Made by a program: the position numbers and the translations under genes. A stretch of DNA of 64,000 bases from Gossypium raimondii (taxonomy: Eukaryota; Streptophyta; Magnoliopsida; Malvales; Malvaceae): contig NC_068575.1 in the NCBI RefSeq assembly GCF_025698545.1, forward strand, positions 59,653,980-59,717,979, written 5' to 3'. Each line of letters opens with the position of its first letter. Position 1 is the stretch's first letter. The notes beneath the pieces were generated by a model. The model searched no databases. It had not been told where the DNA came from and saw nothing but the letters and a program-made list of their open reading frames with translations. Positions 1 through 12,399 of the stretch are shown in pieces.

Positions 1-2101
1 TTCCTGCAAATGCAGGGAATTGTTCTTACTAGAAAACAATCTCAAACCTCAGAATATTTCATGACTTCGACTTATTTTGTTTTGTGGCTGATGTATAGCT
101 AATAGGTAATTGAAGTTTTCCGTATTAGAGATGATAAGCTCATATCCTATGCTTTCTTCGCGTTGAAGTTCTTTAAAATTGATGGGCCCTTTTAGTTGTT
201 AGGCAAGTTTTGCATAATTGGTAGGTTCGATGAGTAGTTGGCAAGGGACAATAGCCAGTGGCTGGGTTGGAACTCAGATTAGTCTGATCAGCATAAGTTA
301 TTAAGGACCGAGGAGCCTTCATGACGAAATCTTGTGGAGATATAACCATATGAAGTTGGTGAAGACCCTCCCAACAGGCCTCTTGACGTACGTTACAACT
401 CTTCCCTTCGCTGCATCATTGTAATTATTTCCACCTATGGTTTTAAGCCTTCATATTGAACGCTTTGATTTATGGCCTTTTGTTATGTGTTATATCCCTC
501 TGAATCATATTTCTGCAACTGCAACCTTTTTCATCTTGGAACAAGGACTCTTAAAGCCTTACATTCTGTATACCGTGGAGTACTGCCATTGAAGACGTAG
601 TATGGGCCAAAAACAGAGATGTACCGGAATTTCATATGCCTGTATCTTAAGTTCCATGAAAATAATTGTGTTCGATTTATGTTGCTAGGCACTTTTGGTT
701 AATATAAACAGTTTATAACCCGGAGAACACAAGTGAATATAATGAATTATCGAGGAAAATTACACTTGGCTAATGTCTTGCAGTAGAACTTCTAAAAACA
801 TTTATACTGCAAATCGTGGCTTTGTCAAATCACTTGATTGGTAGGGATAATCATGTCCGCCAGATCGAAGTTTATGGACCTCAGCCGTGATTTACCACAG
901 ATTCTTACTTTTTTCAGTGCATCAGTTCTTTGATCACCAATATTCTAGATTTAAACCTTTTTTTTTTTAAATGATGGATTGCAGGAATCCTATTCCACCC
1001 CACCATTCCAATTTACCTCTAGGGAATTCATTACATGCCCCACTCTGAGATAGTAAAATGTGATCTAATAGCTTGCTTTTGGGTCAAAACTGACGTCGAA
1101 TATGATTTCTGGAATCTTGTACTAAATTGAAGAAAACTAATGCTGCTACAAGCCATTATTTTGAAGCATCCAAGTCCAACACATTCGGCCATGAATATAT
1201 AGAGATATGATCATCCAAAGACATTCTAAACACAGAAGAAATTGAGAGAACATTTATGTACTTGTGCTAAACATATACCCAAGTTAAGAGTAGCTTAGAC
1301 GAGAACTATGGGTGTTACTCAAGACAACAAATATTTTTTCAGAACTAAGAAGAGGTAGTTTTCTTAGGAAAGTAAATATAAAACATGCTGATGGCTTTGT
1401 ATCTATCATTAGTGATAGAAGAAGAAAATGAGTAGGATTGTCGTATAAATTAGATTAAAACTAGCTTAGACTTCCCTTTTAGGTTCTTTCCTGATTTTCT
1501 TTTTCCACAATGTCTTTAGACAATGTGACATTCCATTATTCAAGAAAAAGGCTATAGATATTTGGATACCTTGTATCTGCTCGATATGCTTGTGTTTGAT
1601 ACATTCGGACATGGTATGAAGATATAAACCTTCAAATTCATGAAAAAACTTACAAATTTTGAACATACTGATGTCAGACGACACTATGTTCAAATTCAAG
1701 TAACATAGCCTTGTATATCTATTGTTGAAGTTTACCAAGGTTATATGCATGCATGCATGCTAAATAAGATTAACTATAAGACTAGATATAGGCATTTGCG
1801 GTTAATTTAGTTTTGATTCAAAGATACGACTCAAACAGAATGCAAATCAGATTGCATGATCCGAAATGTCACGCACCGAACAGCTAAGCATTAGCCAGCA
1901 ATGGCTGTCCAAGAAAAGCTTCCATTAGAACATAAATGACGATAGTAATAAAATAAGGAAGCATTCCAAAGGAGAGATGCACGTATCTTCTTGCCAACAT
2001 GCTATATCATTCACAGGCAGATTTGGAAGAAAGCGGCTCTGGTAGATCGCAAAGGCTTGAAAGCATGGGAGAGTTAATCCATGGCAACACCGATTCACTG
2101 A
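1..2101. other. Left flank without a recognisable gene
   Basis: I see no exon set or known protein here on either strand. The only longer open frame (94 codons on the minus strand, about 1750-1466) has no family signature. The part next to 2101 should hold the 3' untranslated region of the tubby-like gene. A short alternating ATGC run lies at about 1747-1760. A stretch near 1185-1220 resembles one near 1598-1630 (both carry ACATTCGG followed by CATG), which may be an old local duplication. Confidence 0.5.
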
Positions 2102-4196
2102 TCATTCGCAAGCTGGTTTGGTGTCAAAGCTGCTTAGGCAGATTGCAAAGGCTTGGAAAGCAGATAGAGGATATCGATAATCCATGGTGAAGATGTCTTT
2201 GCCGATTTTTCCAAACTGTAAGATTACCTTCTCTTGCTCTTCAGGTGATACATTATGTGATGGCTCAACAGCAGCAACAAGCTGGAAATTCTTAACAGAG
2301 GCCACTGTCACACGCCCCTTGAAGTTAAGGCACCAGCACTGTAACTGTTCATGCCATCTAGGAGCCTTGTTCTTTAGGGTTAGTGGCTCTCCTGAGCCCA
2401 AGGGGTGTAATGGAGTGGCTGGGAGGGTAGGGGAGCTGGGGTTTGTCACCGGTTCCTTTCCTTTTGAACTGATTAAGGGAGAAAGTTGTTCATCAAAGGA
2501 TTGGCGGAACGCTAATGGTGTTGGTGCAGTGCCTCCTTCCTGAATCGAAGACATGGGAATCGAGTGCAAAACGCAATGCATTCTCCTTGGTCCTCGTGTT
2601 CGCAGAACATTGAGCTCATAGGTAATGGTACCAATATTGTAGTTGGACGAAGATAGTTTTGGAAACACCTGCTTCGAGTGGAATCTTCGACTCAATCGGG
2701 TACTTGATGGGATTATTGAGTCACACGGAGGTTGACTGTCATGTATTGTGAACTTGGTACCAAAAAAATTAGACCTGAAAAGAAATTTTAACATGTCATC
2801 GCAGATATTATAAAGAGAGAATGATCAGAAAAACATAAGAAATCTAATAGCGAGACTTGCCTTAGTTTACCGACATATGTATAGCTGGCCCTAGAAAAAT
2901 CATCAGCAACCAAAGATATAACAAAATCCGTGCAGGTAGCCCTTCTGACCTTCCTTGCTGCTAAAAGCAATTTATCACTCTCCCCCTCAGCTGTAAATGA
3001 AAGAAGCAACACAAGTTTATACTTCTCAAAATGTATGGAAGCTTCATAAAATTGGCAGCCCAAACAAATCTTTATTAATTGGCTAAAAGAATGAGAACAA
3101 AATACGATAACCACAAAGCTATGTAACCCTGATTACTCAAAGCCAAATTCAATGAGTATAAGTCAGCCGTGGGAAAAGGAAAACTAAATGTAATGTTATA
3201 CCGTGTTTCAAAGCCTTCACATCTGTTTTAGCATCTTAAATTTATTTTAAAAACCCAAGATATCAAACTTATTTTTTGACTCCCCTAGCACAAAACCTTC
3301 AATGAATCCAATTTGATGAATAGAAGCATAAAGGCACAACTGACAAGAGGACTTACAAGGCACCAGACCATAGAACAAAAGATATGTCGAAGTGGCTCTG
3401 TCTCTTCTAATATAGCATTGAATCGGGGACTCATGGGGACCAGGCTGTTCACAAACATAAACAGAATATATAAACAACCTTTTAAATGGAAGAGTGAGAT
3501 AAAAAACAGTCACTTCCATTATTTATGTACACAGACATCGGAGCTATTGTTGAATGTATATAGCAGACACAAAGGTTGGGGAACTTTAGACCTAGCTTAT
3601 AAGCATGCGTTTGGAAGTTCATAATACAAAGATGAAACCTTCCATTATAAGCCAGCGTCTATTTCATGATTGAAAAAGCAACAACATAGAAATATAGGCA
3701 GTTATGTTCTTGACAAAGATGCAACAACAAATATATCAGTGCAAAGATTTTGGCCTAAGTAAATTAGACTAACATCGAAATAACCAGTAGTTCCGTCCAC
3801 AAAATCAAATGGCATATTTTCCAATAGAGAAAAAAGTACAACCTGCTTCAACGAAATGGGAAATGTGAGCCTTCCACATTGCTCTGGAGTCTGCACAATC
3901 TCCTTTGTAATCTCTCTCCAAGACCTACAAACTGCAGCACAAAATACTACAACGGCTCGAGCAGGCCAAGCTGTCTCGCTCTCTTCAACCCTCTGGATGA
4001 TATCCAAGAGCAATTCAGGCGGTAGGTTCGCCCAAGGGCTTTGTTCTACGGATTCAGATTCAGTTGGTGCTCGATCAGGAGCAACATGGGATCGAGTCCT
4101 ACTACGCCAAACCTTGCTTTCCCCTCCTCTCTTTGATATGCTCCCAATCCCCTCCTTCATTTCCTTTAACTCTCGCATAATACTCTTCAATGACAT
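2102..4196 (-). CDS. TLP2: Tubby-like F-box protein, TLP2-like (4 exons)
   Basis: Exons on the minus strand are 4196-3843, 3444-3357, 2990-2861 and 2774-2102, giving 414 residues. The protein starts MSLKSIMREL, has an F-box at about 54-105 (SPWANLPPELL to the CRSWRE region) and then a C-terminal tubby domain from about 119 to the end. Visible tubby landmarks are SNFFGTKFTIHD, ELNVLRTRGPRRM, FKGRVTVASVKNFQL, KDIFTMDYRYPLSAFQAF and the terminal FDTKPACE. In the family, the F-box binds SKP1/ASK adaptors of SCF ubiquitin ligases, and the tubby domain binds membrane phosphoinositides until stress releases the protein. Arabidopsis TLPs act in ABA and stress responses. The N-terminus and overall wording are closest to Arabidopsis TLP2. 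The third intron uses a GC donor instead of GT. A 5' UTR intron is likely at 4469-4362. Length is normal for the family and no damage is seen. Confidence 0.93.
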
Positions 4197-4361
4197 CTTT
4201 TATAAGCATGCCAAATCCAATCTCTCAATATTCAACTACAAATATAAACATCAAAAAATAATAAAAATAAACATTTCTCTACTATTCAAATATCAGGTTC
4301 CCAGTTCCACTAAAACAATTTTTTTTATCAAATCAAACTCCATAAATAAAAATATTGAAAC

Positions 4362-4469
4362 CTGAGTCATAATTAACACCCAAGACCAAAAAAGAAAGAA
4401 ATCCCAAAGATCAACAACCAATAAATGAAATAAAATAAAACGTACAAAAAAATGAATTTCCTTTTTTAC
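4362..4469 (-). other. Probable 5' UTR intron of the tubby-like gene
   Basis: On the minus strand a donor CAG|GTAAAAAAGG (GT at 4469-4468) is followed by a T-rich tract and an acceptor GACTCAG|GTTTC (AG at 4363-4362), all upstream of the ATG at 4196. Introns in the leader are common in plant genes. This is inference from splice motifs only; transcript reads would settle it. Confidence 0.45.
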
Positions 4470-5028
4470 CTGAATCACCAACCCAGAAAAGCTGAAAGCA
4501 GGATTGCGAGAAAAGGAGGAAACCAGCTCTAAGCCAAACCGGTTCAAATCAACCCAGAACTGAACCAGCTCAGATGCACTCCCCCACACACTCTTAGGGA
4601 CCCACAGTTCAATCAACACCACAAACCAAAAACAAAGATCAGATCAGAATGAATAAATAAATTAAGAAGGTTTTCAGTATTAGAAAAAGAAAGTGCCAAC
4701 TTTTCTTTTTATTGGCTGGAATCTTAAGATGGCCACGTCATTCGTAACGCCGGTGCGACCGATTCAATCAGCGTTAACGCCGACGTTCAATCCTCCCGGC
4801 CACCGCCGCAGCCATCAACACCGTTTTTCTCCGCAGATCAGAAGCCAAAACTAACTCCCTCCTGCTCTTTTTAAGACCAGAGCTCTCTTTCAGTTAAAGG
4901 GGATCCAAAGTTTTTTATATATAATATTTTTAAAAAATTAATTTCTGGTTTTAGAATAAATTAAAAAAACAAATACAATTTATTTGTTTGATATTTCTTT
5001 TAATTAAGGTCCGTTAAAAGGTGATTTT

Positions 5029-5064
5029 TATTAATTATTAATTATTAATTATTAATTATTAATT
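5029..5064. repeat. ATTATTA-type microsatellite
   Basis: About five copies of a 7-bp unit (ATTAATT in one phase) stand head to tail. It is a simple AT repeat with no sign of function. Confidence 0.8.
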
Positions 5065-5418
5065 TAAGGATTAATTATTATTTCACATTTTTGTCACTTG
5101 GACTGAGTGAAAAAAGCGTGTAGATGAAGACACATGGCAATCAATCAGGTATTTGCGGAGATACGTCTTTTTCTACCCACACGATTAGTATTTGACAACC
5201 GACCATTTTAATGTTTTAAAATGAAAATTCTATTTTCCCAGATATACATACTATTTTACAAATAATAAATTGACATAGAATATAAATTTAAAAAATATAA
5301 TGTTACATAAAAAATATATTAAAATTTATATAAAATATAACATTTTAAATATAATTATAACACAATCCTTTTCCATTTTCTACCCAATCTGCTTCATAAC
5401 CGTCCATTCAGCCTTAGT

Positions 5419-5821
5419 TAAGAGTGTTCAAACATCAGTTAAAATCAAATTGATTGATTAAATTAATTTAATTCGGTTAATCGATCGGTTAATTGATTTA
5501 ATTCTGTAGTGGTCTGTTAAATTTTTTTAAAAATTTCAGTTAATGGTTAATTTAATTCAAATCGGTAATTAATCAATTAACCAAACTTAATAAATAATAT
5601 TATATATTATATGTAATAGGTTATTACTAGTCGGTTAATTTGACTAATCCAATCAAATGAACATTATAAATTTATTTTGTATATGTTTTATACTTGTTTT
5701 AACAAAAAACATATAAATTTGATTCGATTAATGTTAATGGTTAAAAGATTAAAAATTCAATTAATTGATTAATATTAATTTGATTTTAGTGCACTAATTG
5801 GTTAACCTTTGAACACCCCTA
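5419..5821. mobile_element. Short hAT-type MITE candidate
   Basis: The left end TAAGAGTGTTCAAAC and the inverted right end TAGGGGTGTTCAAAG are similar imperfect terminal repeats. Between them lie many GGTTAATTG/CGGTTAAT stretches that could pair with each other. The element is about 403 bp. I could not find a clear 8-bp target duplication, so the boundaries are provisional. It shares its TAGGGGTG-type end with the elements at 28456 and 62658. Confidence 0.5.
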
Positions 5822-6593
5822 CCATATATATATATGATCCTTTCTAAATTCTAGCTAGTTTTGTGTAAATAAGGTAAAACACCACTCTCGTCCCTCTCAA
5901 TTTTAATTTTAAACAAATTAGTCTCTTTTAGAAAACCACAACAATTTAATTAATGCGGATTTCAAAAGTGAGTGAAAGATAATTAATGATGACAATGTTT
6001 ATGTTTTTACAATTGTAAATACTTTTTATTAGTATTATAATAAATTTAGTCTTCAATGTTTACGCATTTCGTCGATTTGATATTTGATTTAACAAATTCA
6101 ACCCACAACGTTTACATATTGTCACTTCGCTTTTTAATTTAGTAAATTTAACCCGCAACAATATTTACACATTATGTTTAACATTTACAATATATAAACA
6201 TGGAAAGAAAATTTTATTATTATAGTAATAAAATATGTACAATCAACGAAAAATGTTAACATTGTAATTAATTATTCCTTAGTTACTCACTTTCGAAATT
6301 GATAGAGATTAAATTGCTCTATTTTCTTTAAGAGGGATCAATTAGCTCAATATCTAAATTAAAAGGGGCTAGAATGATATTTTTACGAGTTGATGTCTCT
6401 TCCAAACAATCGTATAAAATCTTCAATTGCATTTAACAAAAAAACAGAATCCAAATGAAATATTAAAAATGCCGAAACCCACCAAAATAAACCAATTGTG
6501 ATGTCCCATTAATGTTAGACAATGGGATCAAAAAGTTCATATCACTCACTTTATGAAACATTAAAAAAGAACCATCGCTTAATCTTGTGCTTC

Positions 6594-7496
6594 TCAAGAG
6601 GCTAACATCGAAATGACGCAAACCACAAGTATGATGACAATAACACCCCAAACCCAATAAACCCATGCTTTCTTCTTCTTCATTTGATTTGCATAATGAA
6701 GGTTATTGGTTCCACCACTGATGAAATTACCTGCATTGGCCACGTTTTCTTCAATATCATCCATTTTCTCCCCTTGTGTCTCCACCAGAACAGCCATGTC
6801 CAAGAACACTTGATGCAGCCTTTGCAAGCTTCGTTGAATGTCCATCACTGCTTCATGCCTTTCCTTGTTCTTCAAATCCATTTCGACTGTCTCCTTCAAC
6901 GAAAACCGATCGTTTTCGCTGCCGGAAACCGCCTTTTCGAGCATGTCTTCGGTCGGGAACTCTCCGGTAACAGTATAGTATCTTCTCTTGAGGTCTTCTT
7001 TATGGTCTGATAAAATCTTCTCTCTCAAGGCTTGAAAATCATTCATCATTTGCTTAAGGTTAGCCCTTAAGCCATTGGTTACAGATATCCTGGTTCGATC
7101 AACATATGTCCCTTCTTTATATGCCTCCGATAATCTCCTGTTGTTTGCATTGGATTTGTCGAGTGATTCAAGCCTTGCCTTGACGATCTTTGCTTTTCTG
7201 AGAATGGAAACCGTGTCGGATTCCATCCTGTCTCTTAACCCTCGAACAACTTTAGCGCTGTGAGTGGACTTAGTGTCTTCGTTAAGGGTTTGAAGATCAA
7301 ACACGAGATTGGTAATCTCTTCCATTGTTATCTTGATCGATGCCACTTCTTGGAAGAACTTAGATAGGTTCATTTCATCAGTAGGGTTGAGTCGCCCAAC
7401 GCCTTTCTCGACATCAAGCTCCGATTCCAAGTCTTTCTCTGCTTGTTTCTTCAGGTCCACATAACTTAAGAAAGACTTTGTCATTAGATCATTCAT
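6594..7496 (-). CDS. SYP112: Qa-SNARE syntaxin, SYP112-like
   Basis: One uninterrupted coding exon gives 300 residues starting MNDLMTKSFLSYVDLKK. The frame is open further upstream, but this ATG matches the conserved N-terminus of the KNOLLE/SYP11 group and follows a likely 5' UTR splice acceptor. An N-terminal Habc three-helix region covers about 40-165. The SNARE motif follows (about 205-267) with the Qa zero-layer glutamine at Q241 in VETQGEKMDDIE. A C-terminal membrane anchor spans about 277-298, preceded by KKKK. The protein would sit on the plasma membrane or cell plate and drive vesicle fusion with Qb/Qc-SNAREs such as SNAP33 and an R-SNARE such as VAMP721. In Arabidopsis, SYP112 is the closest paralogue of the cytokinesis syntaxin KNOLLE. 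The end ISMLAS and the QMKKKKAW run fit SYP112 better than KNOLLE. No damage is seen. Confidence 0.93.
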   Translation of the reverse strand: MNDLMTKSFLSYVDLKKQAEKDLESELDVEKGVGRLNPTDEMNLSKFFQEVASIKITMEEITNLVFDLQTLNEDTKSTHSAKVVRGLRDRMESDTVSILRKAKIVKARLESLDKSNANNRRLSEAYKEGTYVDRTRISVTNGLRANLKQMMNDFQALREKILSDHKEDLKRRYYTVTGEFPTEDMLEKAVSGSENDRFSLKETVEMDLKNKERHEAVMDIQRSLQRLHQVFLDMAVLVETQGEKMDDIEENVANAGNFISGGTNNLHYANQMKKKKAWVYWVWGVIVIILVVCVISMLAS

Positions 7497-7525
7497 CTTT
7501 GCAAGAACTTTGCAATATAACCCTC

Positions 7526-7817
7526 CTGAAAAAGAAAAAAACAATCAAGAAACAGAAAATGAAAATCTTTCTTTCTCCCGGGAAAAAGAAAATAAACATC
7601 AGAAAGGAAGAGAAATTAGAAAGAAGAAAAAAAAACCCTTGTTTGGATGAACTCGTACAGATTTCTCAGTGTTTTCCTTTTAAAATGATTCTTCTGCAAT
7701 CTAAATTCACCATGTTAGCCGAGACAGAGTCAGAAAAAAAGTTGCAACTTGCAAGGATAAAGTAACTAAAAAAAACCCATGAAAAATATAATAGTAATGA
7801 AAGTAAAGAAGAAAACC
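7526..7817 (-). other. Probable 5' UTR intron of the SYP112-like gene
   Basis: On the minus strand a donor TTTCAG|GTTTTC (GT at 7817-7816) and an acceptor TTTTCAG|GAGGG (AG at 7527-7526, after a T-rich tract) bracket 292 bp just upstream of the ATG at 7496. Called from splice motifs alone. Confidence 0.45.
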
Positions 7818-8529
7818 TGAAAGTGGGATTCCAATAAAACTAAGGAGAAATGTTAAGCATGCTTTGTTGAGTGCCAAAGCCTTCTTTCTTCTTCTTCTCT
7901 GTGTAAGTATTATAGGGTTTGTTTGAAAGGGGGAGTTTTCGAAATGAATCCGGGAATGCGATTGTGCGGTTACGGAATTTAAAGGTTCGTTTCACATACA
8001 ATAGCCGTTGGACTTTCCGCCACAACAGGTTAAACATGTAACCACTGGATTTATTTAAGTGGATTTATTATTGATCACACAGTAGCATTCCACATGATTT
8101 GTTAATATTAATGGTTTCTGCTTTACTACCACTTATTTTCTTAACATTACACTTCTTCTCTCGGTACCATCTTTTGATCTTGTTTCCAATGTTTTTGCTT
8201 TTTTAAATTTTATTTAATTTATTATTTTTAATTCTTAAATTTATATTTTTGTCCAATCATTCTTGAAAAGGCATACACGTTAACATTTAATTAAAATTTA
8301 CAAAATTTTTAAAAATATTTTTATAATCTTTTGAGTTTTAAATTTTAAAAATTAATTAAATGATGATCTATTATTCATGTGGCAATCCGCGTACATGTAA
8401 TTTCAGTAAAATTAAAAACATTAATTTTTTATTTATTTTAAGGTGATTTGATAAAAAATTATAAATTTAAGTGTTAATAAAATGAAAATTAAATGAGGAT
8501 TAAATTTATAAAATTAGAAGGTTATGTTT

Positions 8530-9706
8530 GGGTTTTTACTAAATTATTATAAAAAAATAAAAATAATCAAAATATTATAACTTTTTTATTTATCAAAATA
8601 TTATAATTTTTTTATTTACCAAAATATACCAAAAAAAACAAAAACCTGCAAAAAAAAAAAAACTGTGGCGGCACCAATGGTGCCAAAGGATTAAAATGTA
8701 ACTATCTGTAGTTTCAAGGACCTGACATGAAATTTATCATTTTGAATTTTGAATTTTGAAAGTGAATTGTTGCCGCTGTGCGTGTGGGGCGCACTAAAAT
8801 TGAAATGTGGCTAATTGCCTTCTAAGCCCTCCTTATTTATTATTTTATTTTTATTCCCCTTTAACTCACTTTTTTATTTAATAAACAAGCCCTCAACCTA
8901 TTTTTGTAGTTAAATAAGCTCTTAATCTATGATTTTTACTCATAAAAGCCCTTTATTTTATTATTAAAGTAAATATATTTTACCTAAAGTAAAGCTATTT
9001 AAAAAAGTATAAACTAATTCGCATTTTATGTATTATTTTGGTAATTTGATGAGAATAGTTTATTTAAAAATTTTACTAAATTTGATGAGAATAGTTTATA
9101 ATTATAATTTTTTTCTATTTGGGTTACATTTATGGGTGATCAGTTTTATTATTTCGGTTTTCAATAAGGCATGCCTGGTATTTCTATTAATTTTTTAATT
9201 AAATCTAATATTAGTTAAGTGATAATTAAGATACTTAGAATTCTAATTAAGTAATAACTCTATTTTAATTTAATAAACTATTCTTATCAAATTACCAAAA
9301 TAGAGTTTATTAAATTAGAGTTTATTAAATGAGAATAGTTTATTAAATTAAAATAGATTTATTACTTAATTAGAATTCTAAGTATCTTAATTATCACTTA
9401 ACTAATTAGAGTTTATTACTTAATTAAAATATGGAGGGCTTAGAAGGCAATTAGTCACATTTCAATTTTAGTGCGCCCCACACTCTCAGGGCAGCAATTC
9501 ACTTTCAAAATTTAAAATGGTAAATTTGCATGTCAGGTCCTTGAAACTATAGATAGTTACATTTTAATCCTTTGACACCTTTTGCAGGTTTTTTTTTTTT
9601 TGGTATATTTTGATAAATGAAAAAAATTTATAATATTTTGATAAATAAAAAAATTATAATATTTTGGTTATTTTTTATTTTTTTATAATAATTTAGTAGA
9701 AAACCC
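8530..9706. mobile_element. Foldback MULE-type nonautonomous element (1.18 kb)
   Basis: The left end GGGTTTTTACTAAATTATT and the reverse complement of the right end GGGTTTTCTACTAAATTATT are near-identical. The perfect 9-bp direct repeat GTTATGTTT flanks both sides (8521-8529 and 9707-9715), the duplication size made by Mutator-like transposases. The arms are long: about 8530-8850 pairs with about 9425-9706, including the CCTGCAAA, AGGTCCTTGAAACTA, GTGCGCCCCACAC and GAGGGCTTAGAAGGCAATTA blocks. A second, inner inverted repeat sits in the middle (9211-9408). There is no coding capacity. It would have moved with a transposase supplied elsewhere, possibly a MULE such as the one at 16197-27145, though the ends differ. 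Confidence 0.9.
9211..9408. repeat. Inner inverted repeat of the foldback element
   Basis: The left arm (about 9211-9290) and right arm (about 9328-9408) are reverse complements, with a nearly unbroken core of about 40 bp that reads AGATACTTAGAATTCTAATT on the left and its complement on the right. If transcribed it would fold into a long stable hairpin. Confidence 0.8.
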
Positions 9707-10035
9707 GTTATGTTTTCAGCTGTCATTAATCTTACTTTTATATAACTAATGTTCCGTCACGTATTGAAGCTGTGCCCCTATAATATCTGCTGATAGAAAA
9801 GACTGCGCTCTATAGCAGGACATAAATGTCAGGCATGAAAATGAAGTAAATTAGCAGGCATGAGACAAGACAACTGTCTTTGTCATAGAAAAGGTTGCTA
9901 CTTCGTATCCTATCTTAGAATTGGTAGCAAATATGGAAAATATGTTAGTCAGTGACAAACCTTACAATGATGGCCTGCATCAATCTTGTATTTAATGCAT
10001 TTACACTGGACTTCATGAATTTATATGAGATTGTA

Positions 10036-10670
10036 TAGAGGTGAATAAAATTTAATTTATTTAAAAAATAAAAAATTTTGAGTTAATTAAATTAAATTAC
10101 TCAAGTTATTTGAATTATTCGAGTTAATTCAAATAAGTAATTCAAGTTTCGAGTTTGAATCGAATTAAATTTTACAATTCAATAATTTAAATAATGATTG
10201 ATATAAACATCATTTTGGTAATTGTCAAATTTGAAAATAAACAAATTGGTCTCTCTCAACAAAAATTACAAAAAATTAAAAATAATTTTTAAAATTCAAA
10301 ATATTTATAAAAAATTCTAAAAATATATAAAGAAAGTTAAAAATTAAAAATTTCTAGAATAATAATTTTGGGAAACTAAATAAGAATTAATGATTCAAGT
10401 TTATTATACTAAAATATTTTTTTATTTTGCTTAAAAAATTTAAATATATATGGTTTTAAATTTATGTTTGAATTAGTTATACTGTAACAAAATTTTTATT
10501 TGACATGTTTCATTTTTTAATTTAACTCAAACAATTTCACTCGATTCGAATTTTATTTCACTTAATTCGATTTGAAAAAATTCCAAATCGAGTTAAGATG
10601 ATAAAATAAGACTTCTCAACTTGATTAACTCAAAATTTTTGCACTCGATTCGATCGAACGTTTACCCTAA
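10036..10670. mobile_element. MITE-like element candidate
   Basis: It starts TAGAGGTGAATAAA and ends GAACGTTTACCCTAAA, with TTCGAGTTAATTC and GATTCGAATT runs near the two sides that are partly complementary. This is the same design (TAGGGGTGA-type end, TCGAATCGA-rich arms) as the element at 62658-63872. No convincing target duplication was found, so the edges are approximate. Confidence 0.4.
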
Positions 10671-12399
10671 ATTAGTGTAGGTCTTGATTCTTTTAATAAC
10701 AACCTCTTCTCATAGATAAAGGAAAATTCAAATCATACATTTTTAGATATATTTGAGAAATTCATATTTACGAATGTGGTGATGTAGATTGTGAGTCATT
10801 AGAACTACAATAGTTGGATTGTGTTTTAGCTTTGGATCATATATGTGCGGCTTCAATATTGACTTCGACTTTGATTTTAGAGAACTCACCAACTTCATCA
10901 TAATGATGTTTTGGTTAGGAGAATACCTCAGGTTTCAGTATCTTTTAAAAGACATGCATTGCTTTCCCAACAATGAAACAACCATCATCTTTTCCTGCAA
11001 TTCACGAATATTTGGCATTGTCGACTCTTACGTATAGCACACAAGATAGCTACCAAAAATATTGGCATTTGGAGAATCTCCCAATAATCTTTTGGCACCA
11101 GGATAGTTGATGACTGAAATTGTATGTGCCAATTAATGTATCATCCAAGTAACATAATGATAAGACAAACACCAATTTCTAAGTTGGTTAGTACAAATAA
11201 TTACACATTTATCTAATCCAAATCAATAAACTTAATTCTAATTATTATTAAAAAAATAAAACTAAGCAAATTATAAAGATTTTATTGAACTAAGGCAATG
11301 TCTCAATGGAACTTAGAAACTTCACTTAAAATAATTAATCAACCATCTCTCATTCAATGTATTTAATTACTAATCTAAGATCTAATGGCATTACTTAGAC
11401 CTTTCAAGCATCTAGCTAAGTCAATCTCTTTCCCCCACTAGTTATATTCTTATGTTTTAGCCGCAGATTAACTCGTTCATTAGTGCAACTAGAGTTAATA
11501 CTAATCTGTTTAGTCTAGATAAATTAAGAATATCAAATTAATACATATTGCCACTTACCATACAAGCAGATTAAATATGCTTAAACTGAATAAATAATTA
11601 GTTTAATTTATTTTGAGAAAACATCACAAAAGATATTCAAGACAATTTTGCATCAATTAAAAAGAAGGAAATAATCTATAAAGAAATTAGATGAAGAATT
11701 TGGATGGAGTTATTTTGATATAATTTTCTTCTTGTTTTTCAAAATTGAAGTAGGGAGAAGCTAGAATTTTTTTTACGAGTTGAAACTAAGTTATACATTA
11801 TGGTCCAATGGAGTGAAAGACTTATTTTTACCGTCTCTTGTTTAATGTTTTATTTTGAATCTACAAGGGAAAAAATAATTAAATCTAAATTAACTCTAAA
11901 AATAATAAAAACAAATAAAAGGTAAATAAAATATAATTATATTACTCCTACGAAAACTATACTAAAATGCTTTAAATAAGAGAGTTTTAATACTCAATAT
12001 GCTTGGAAACTTGTATGGGTAATATCTAGAAGCTCTATTAATAGCTTTATTGTACCATCACTACTTTCATAGTGTCATTGTTAAAATCCATTGTTATTAC
12101 TTACACCTTTTGCTAAACCTAAAATTTATACACTTCACCCTTTTTTTTAGTTAATTATAATAAGAGAGTAAAATTCAAGCAACAAATACGATTAATATAA
12201 TTCAATCCAAATTATACTTAAAATAATAAATATATTTGACCATCTTCTTACTTTTCAAAGATAAACATAGGTTTCAACACGTGTATAGGACGTAAACATA
12301 TATTTATAGATTACAAATCTGAAATAAATTTCAGAGTTCAATATAAAATTTTACTAATTTTTTAAAAGGATTTATCTATTAAAAGTGCATGTTGTTGGT

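Larger units (their letters stand above)
4623..6593. other. AT-rich intergenic stretch
   Basis: The stretch lies between the tubby gene promoter and the 3' end of the syntaxin gene. It holds a short 7-bp tandem repeat near 5030-5064 and a MITE-like element at 5419-5821 (listed separately). I see no coding exon. The right part should include the syntaxin 3' untranslated region. Confidence 0.5.
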
